The notes under the pieces are model-generated. The model saw nothing but the letters and a program-made list of their open reading frames with translations, had not been told where the DNA came from and ran no database searches. A program made the position numbers and the translations under genes. Shown here in pieces: positions 61,510 through 64,000 of a stretch of DNA of 64,000 nucleotides. Position 1 is the stretch's first letter, and each line of letters starts with the position of its first letter. This stretch comes from Micropterix aruncella (taxonomy: Eukaryota > Arthropoda > Insecta > Lepidoptera > Micropterigidae), in assembly GCA_944548615.1 (NCBI GenBank), contig OX155972.1, forward strand, positions 10,413,161-10,477,160. Direction: 5' to 3'.

Positions 61510-62640
61510 CAGTAGTGTCCAATACGCCAAGTACCCAAACGCCTTCCTTTGTCCTTTCCGCTTAAAACAACGGAGAGGAGGATAAACATCGGTTGTCGTG
61601 GCTGCACCGGCCGGCGAGTGCTAGTGAAAAATCGACGCCGCTCCTTTGTGGGTACTTCAGACCGCGAATATTTTTGCGTTCCCGCAGAGGCGGTCCGACT
61701 AATTGCCACGCGTGGGTAATTTACACACGGCCTGCCTCTACCACTACCGTCGCCGGTGATGAATTGCGCTCGTGTGGACGCCGCGACAAAGACTAAAGCT
61801 CCACTCGCGCGTTTTTATGTCTAGCCTTATATTTGTATACTTCTAGGGCTATCTTTTAAAGTTTACGCGAAGTTTACTCGAAGGGTTAACCCTTCGAGTA
61901 GCGGCATAATTTCATGCAGACCGCGGCAATTTATTGGAATGTCTTGCAATATCGCCGCGCTCGACAAAAAGTACTATAACTACGGAACTGCTATAGCAAT
62001 CATAAAAAGAAGAACTGTTAAATTATGGCATTGAAATTTTGTATATAGAACATTAAAATATCATTTTGTAAAACAATTATAAAATTATGAATAAATCTGA
62101 GAAAATCGAAAAAGTGAAAAAGAAACTCAGCATTTCTAACTTGTACTTGTCTTACGGAAAAATACAAAACCCTACTTAGATATTGTAAATACTATCGTAA
62201 TCTTTATTATATTCTCTATCAAAGCTAATACTTCGTTTTGCTTATTTACATACAAAAATATTTAGATAATAGCTCATAAAACCAATAAAATTTTTGATGA
62301 TTTCTCGAAAAATAAAAATGATGTTTGACAATTGAATTTTATCAGAAATATCAGCGAAATGACGCGAGAAATTATTCTAGTGGCCGTCTCTGTATCTATA
62401 GTAATAATGAGGTATTTGGTATGGATTTTAGGATTCGTTCGAATTAGAAAATAATATTACTGTGCGCTACGGAAGCAAGCTGCCAATATTGGCCGTTACA
62501 TAGTCAACGGTGTTCTGATGTGCAACCAAATTTGGTCGTTACGTAGCCGAAGGAGTGTAAAAAGCAGCACTAAATGAATTCTCTCGTTCGTTTGACTTTG
62601 AGCATTATAGTATTAGCAGTAAGCTGTTGTATGCCTGCGG
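61510..62640 (+). mobile_element. repeat family B, copy 2, interrupted by a MITE
   Basis: 61,530-61,870 and 62,563-62,625 correspond to 54,720-55,080 and 55,090-55,140 of copy 1; the 670 bp between is the piggyBac-like MITE. The empty site in copy 1 (gtttaaaaaag) contains TTAA, the expected target. Confidence 0.65.
61886..62556. mobile_element. piggyBac-like MITE, copy 2
   Basis: TTAA at 61,886-61,889, then CCCTTCGAGTAGCGGC; the right end reads tacgtagccgaagg, with its outer TTAA mutated. Collinear with 29,160-30,475 minus the Helitron. Non-coding. Confidence 0.75.
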
Positions 62641-62704
62641 ACACAATATTGTTGATGGCTCATAGTTAGGGAAGCTATTTATATCATTTATATAAATATA
62701 TCTC

Positions 62705-63643
62705 TGTTTCTACCATATACGCGAGACATGAGGCTCCCACTTAGGACCACTTCTTTTTCTTCTATACCTCAACGATATCACCAATTGCATGCTACATTCT
62801 AATATAGTCATATATGCGGATGACACGAAGATTTTTAGTGAGATCCGATCAATTAATGACTGCCTTAATTTGCAGGCGGATATAAATCGCCTTATGAAAT
62901 ATTGTTCAGATAACTGTCTCTTCGTTAACGTAAGCAAATGTCACATAATCACATACTCCAGAAAAAATACTAATATAATGTTTGACTACAATTTGAATGG
63001 CGCTATAGTTGGAAGAGGATCAGCGGTGCGAGATCTTGGGATTACACTTGACACGAAAATGCTATTCTCTGAACACATCGATAATATTATTAGAAAAGCA
63101 TATAAATTACTAGGTTTTATTCTAAGGGTATCATCGGTATTCAAATCCACTGATACGCTTAAAACCCTCTATAATTCCTATATAAGAAGTCAGTTGGAAT
63201 TTGCATCAGTGGTCTGGAATCCCCAATATTTGACTTACATATCGCGGATCGAATCGACATAAAAAAGATTTGTGAAGCCATTAAATTTCACTTCTTTCAC
63301 TAAGCCCAGCTCCTATGAGGAATCCTTAAAAGCCCACAATTTAATGTCATTGGAGAGCCGTAGAGTCTTGATCGATGCCGTATTCTTGCATGGGTTGGTA
63401 AATAATTCCATCGATGCGAACGCGATTTTGGAGCGCATTGAATTTTATGTTCCTCCCCGCCCTGTTCGATCGCATCGACTATTTCATCTCCCTGTGGTGA
63501 AAACCAACGCATCTCAAAATGCATTTCTATACAGAGCGTGTCATATAGACTTTTTAAGTGTGGACATATTACACTCATCAAAAACCTCTTATAAGAACTC
63601 AATAAAAAAAAATACGCGTGGCACTCGGGGACTGCCGCGGTAA
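62705..63643 (+). pseudogene. LINE ORF2 relic: palm to C-terminus
   Basis: A single frame with nonsense codons at about 62,731 (TGA) and 63,260 (TAA in place of Gln). Motifs: GSHLGPLLFLLYLNDI, VIYADDTKIFSE, KCHIITYSRK, RDLGITLDTKMLFSEHI, YKLLGFILR, YIRSQLEFASVVWNP, then KRFVKPLNFTSF and VPPRPVRSHRLFHLP. It is the same LINE type as 51-54 kb, retaining the palm Asp pair. 5'-truncated. Confidence 0.78.
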
Positions 63644-63745
63644 AGCTATTGCATAGCATTTTTAAAAACTTATGCAATTAAAATTATAAATTTATTTTAT
63701 TTATTTTAAGCTATTGCATAGCTTTTATCGCGGGCCTAGGCCAGC
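63644..63745 (+). other. LINE 3' UTR with a repeated palindrome
   Basis: aagctattgcatagc occurs at about 63,646 and 63,709. Each copy is nearly self-complementary (gctattgcatagc). Confidence 0.5.
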
Positions 63746-64000
63746 GCGGAGACCGAATGAAGAAATTTCTTAACGAAAATTAATGATTTTAAACTGATAA
63801 TTACGTCTAAACGAGTACTGCTTACGACTCGAAAAAAATATATGTTAAACAAGAACATTTTCCTAATATTCTTAGCTTTGAATATTTTAGATTTTGTTTA
63901 TATTAGATAGTGTAATTAATTTGTGAAATTAGGTCTAACCGAAGACAAAAACGACTACTACGCAAATACTACCTGTCGTATTATTATGAAACCTGCACCA
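63746..64000. other. no recognised feature
   Basis: AT-rich sequence to the window edge. Confidence 0.35.

Overview
The window looks like nuclear DNA from an insect, most likely a moth or butterfly (Lepidoptera; an inference from the kinds of mobile element present, not a search result). It is AT-rich, carries (TA)n microsatellites up to about 415 bp, and is almost entirely built from transposable elements. The only host-type protein homology I recognise is the C-terminal part of a trypsin-like serine protease at 44.6-45.0 kb. I found no rRNA, complete tRNA or CRISPR array. The window holds at least ten non-LTR retrotransposon (LINE) copies or remnants, a complete mariner, three Helitrons, several MITEs, a probable solo LTR and a large tandem satellite.

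Layout. 0-3.9 kb: a LINE relic, then (TA)n tracts with a repeat family (M) next to them in direct and inverted copies. 3.88-11.52 kb: a candidate 7.6-kb element with roughly 41-bp terminal inverted repeats and clustered GTTGATC motifs at both ends; it contains a 4.2-kb array of ~118.7-bp monomers with higher-order structure. 12.1-13.8 kb: a copy of repeat family A and a LINE relic. 16.8-24.2 kb: a CR1-like LINE on the minus strand (ORF1 = coiled coil plus esterase-like region, ORF2 = endonuclease plus reverse transcriptase). Its ORF1 is split by a 1,872-bp TG...CA insertion with a 4-bp target duplication. 24.6-26.3 kb: a GC-rich TIR element and another LINE relic. 27.4-30.5 kb: a Helitron, then a piggyBac-like MITE containing a second, nested Helitron. 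31.5 kb: a foldback element. 33.1-35.9 kb: a decayed LINE. 36.3-37.8 kb: a possible MITE and a further M copy between long (TA)n tracts. 38.2-42.2 kb: a LINE with a single nonsense codon in ORF2. 43.0-46.0 kb: a hairpin, a LINE relic, a third Helitron, the protease fragment and another (TA)n tract. 48.5-49.8 kb: a complete 1.3-kb mariner with an uninterrupted DD41D transposase. 50.8-54.4 kb: a frameshifted LINE. 54.7-59.0 kb: repeat families B and A, with an R1-like LINE inserted into A between 16-bp direct repeats, plus an inverted A copy. 59.2-63.7 kb: three LINE relics and a second B copy that carries a second piggyBac-like MITE.

How it fits together. These are not cooperating genes but a layered record of insertions. 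Several events can be read directly because an empty copy of the target lies elsewhere in the window: the Helitron inside the MITE, the LINE inside family A, the MITE inside family B, and the LTR-like unit inside LINE ORF1. The elements most likely to have moved recently, judged only by reading-frame integrity, are the mariner at 48.5 kb, ORF2 of the LINE at 16.9 kb and the LINE at 38.2 kb.
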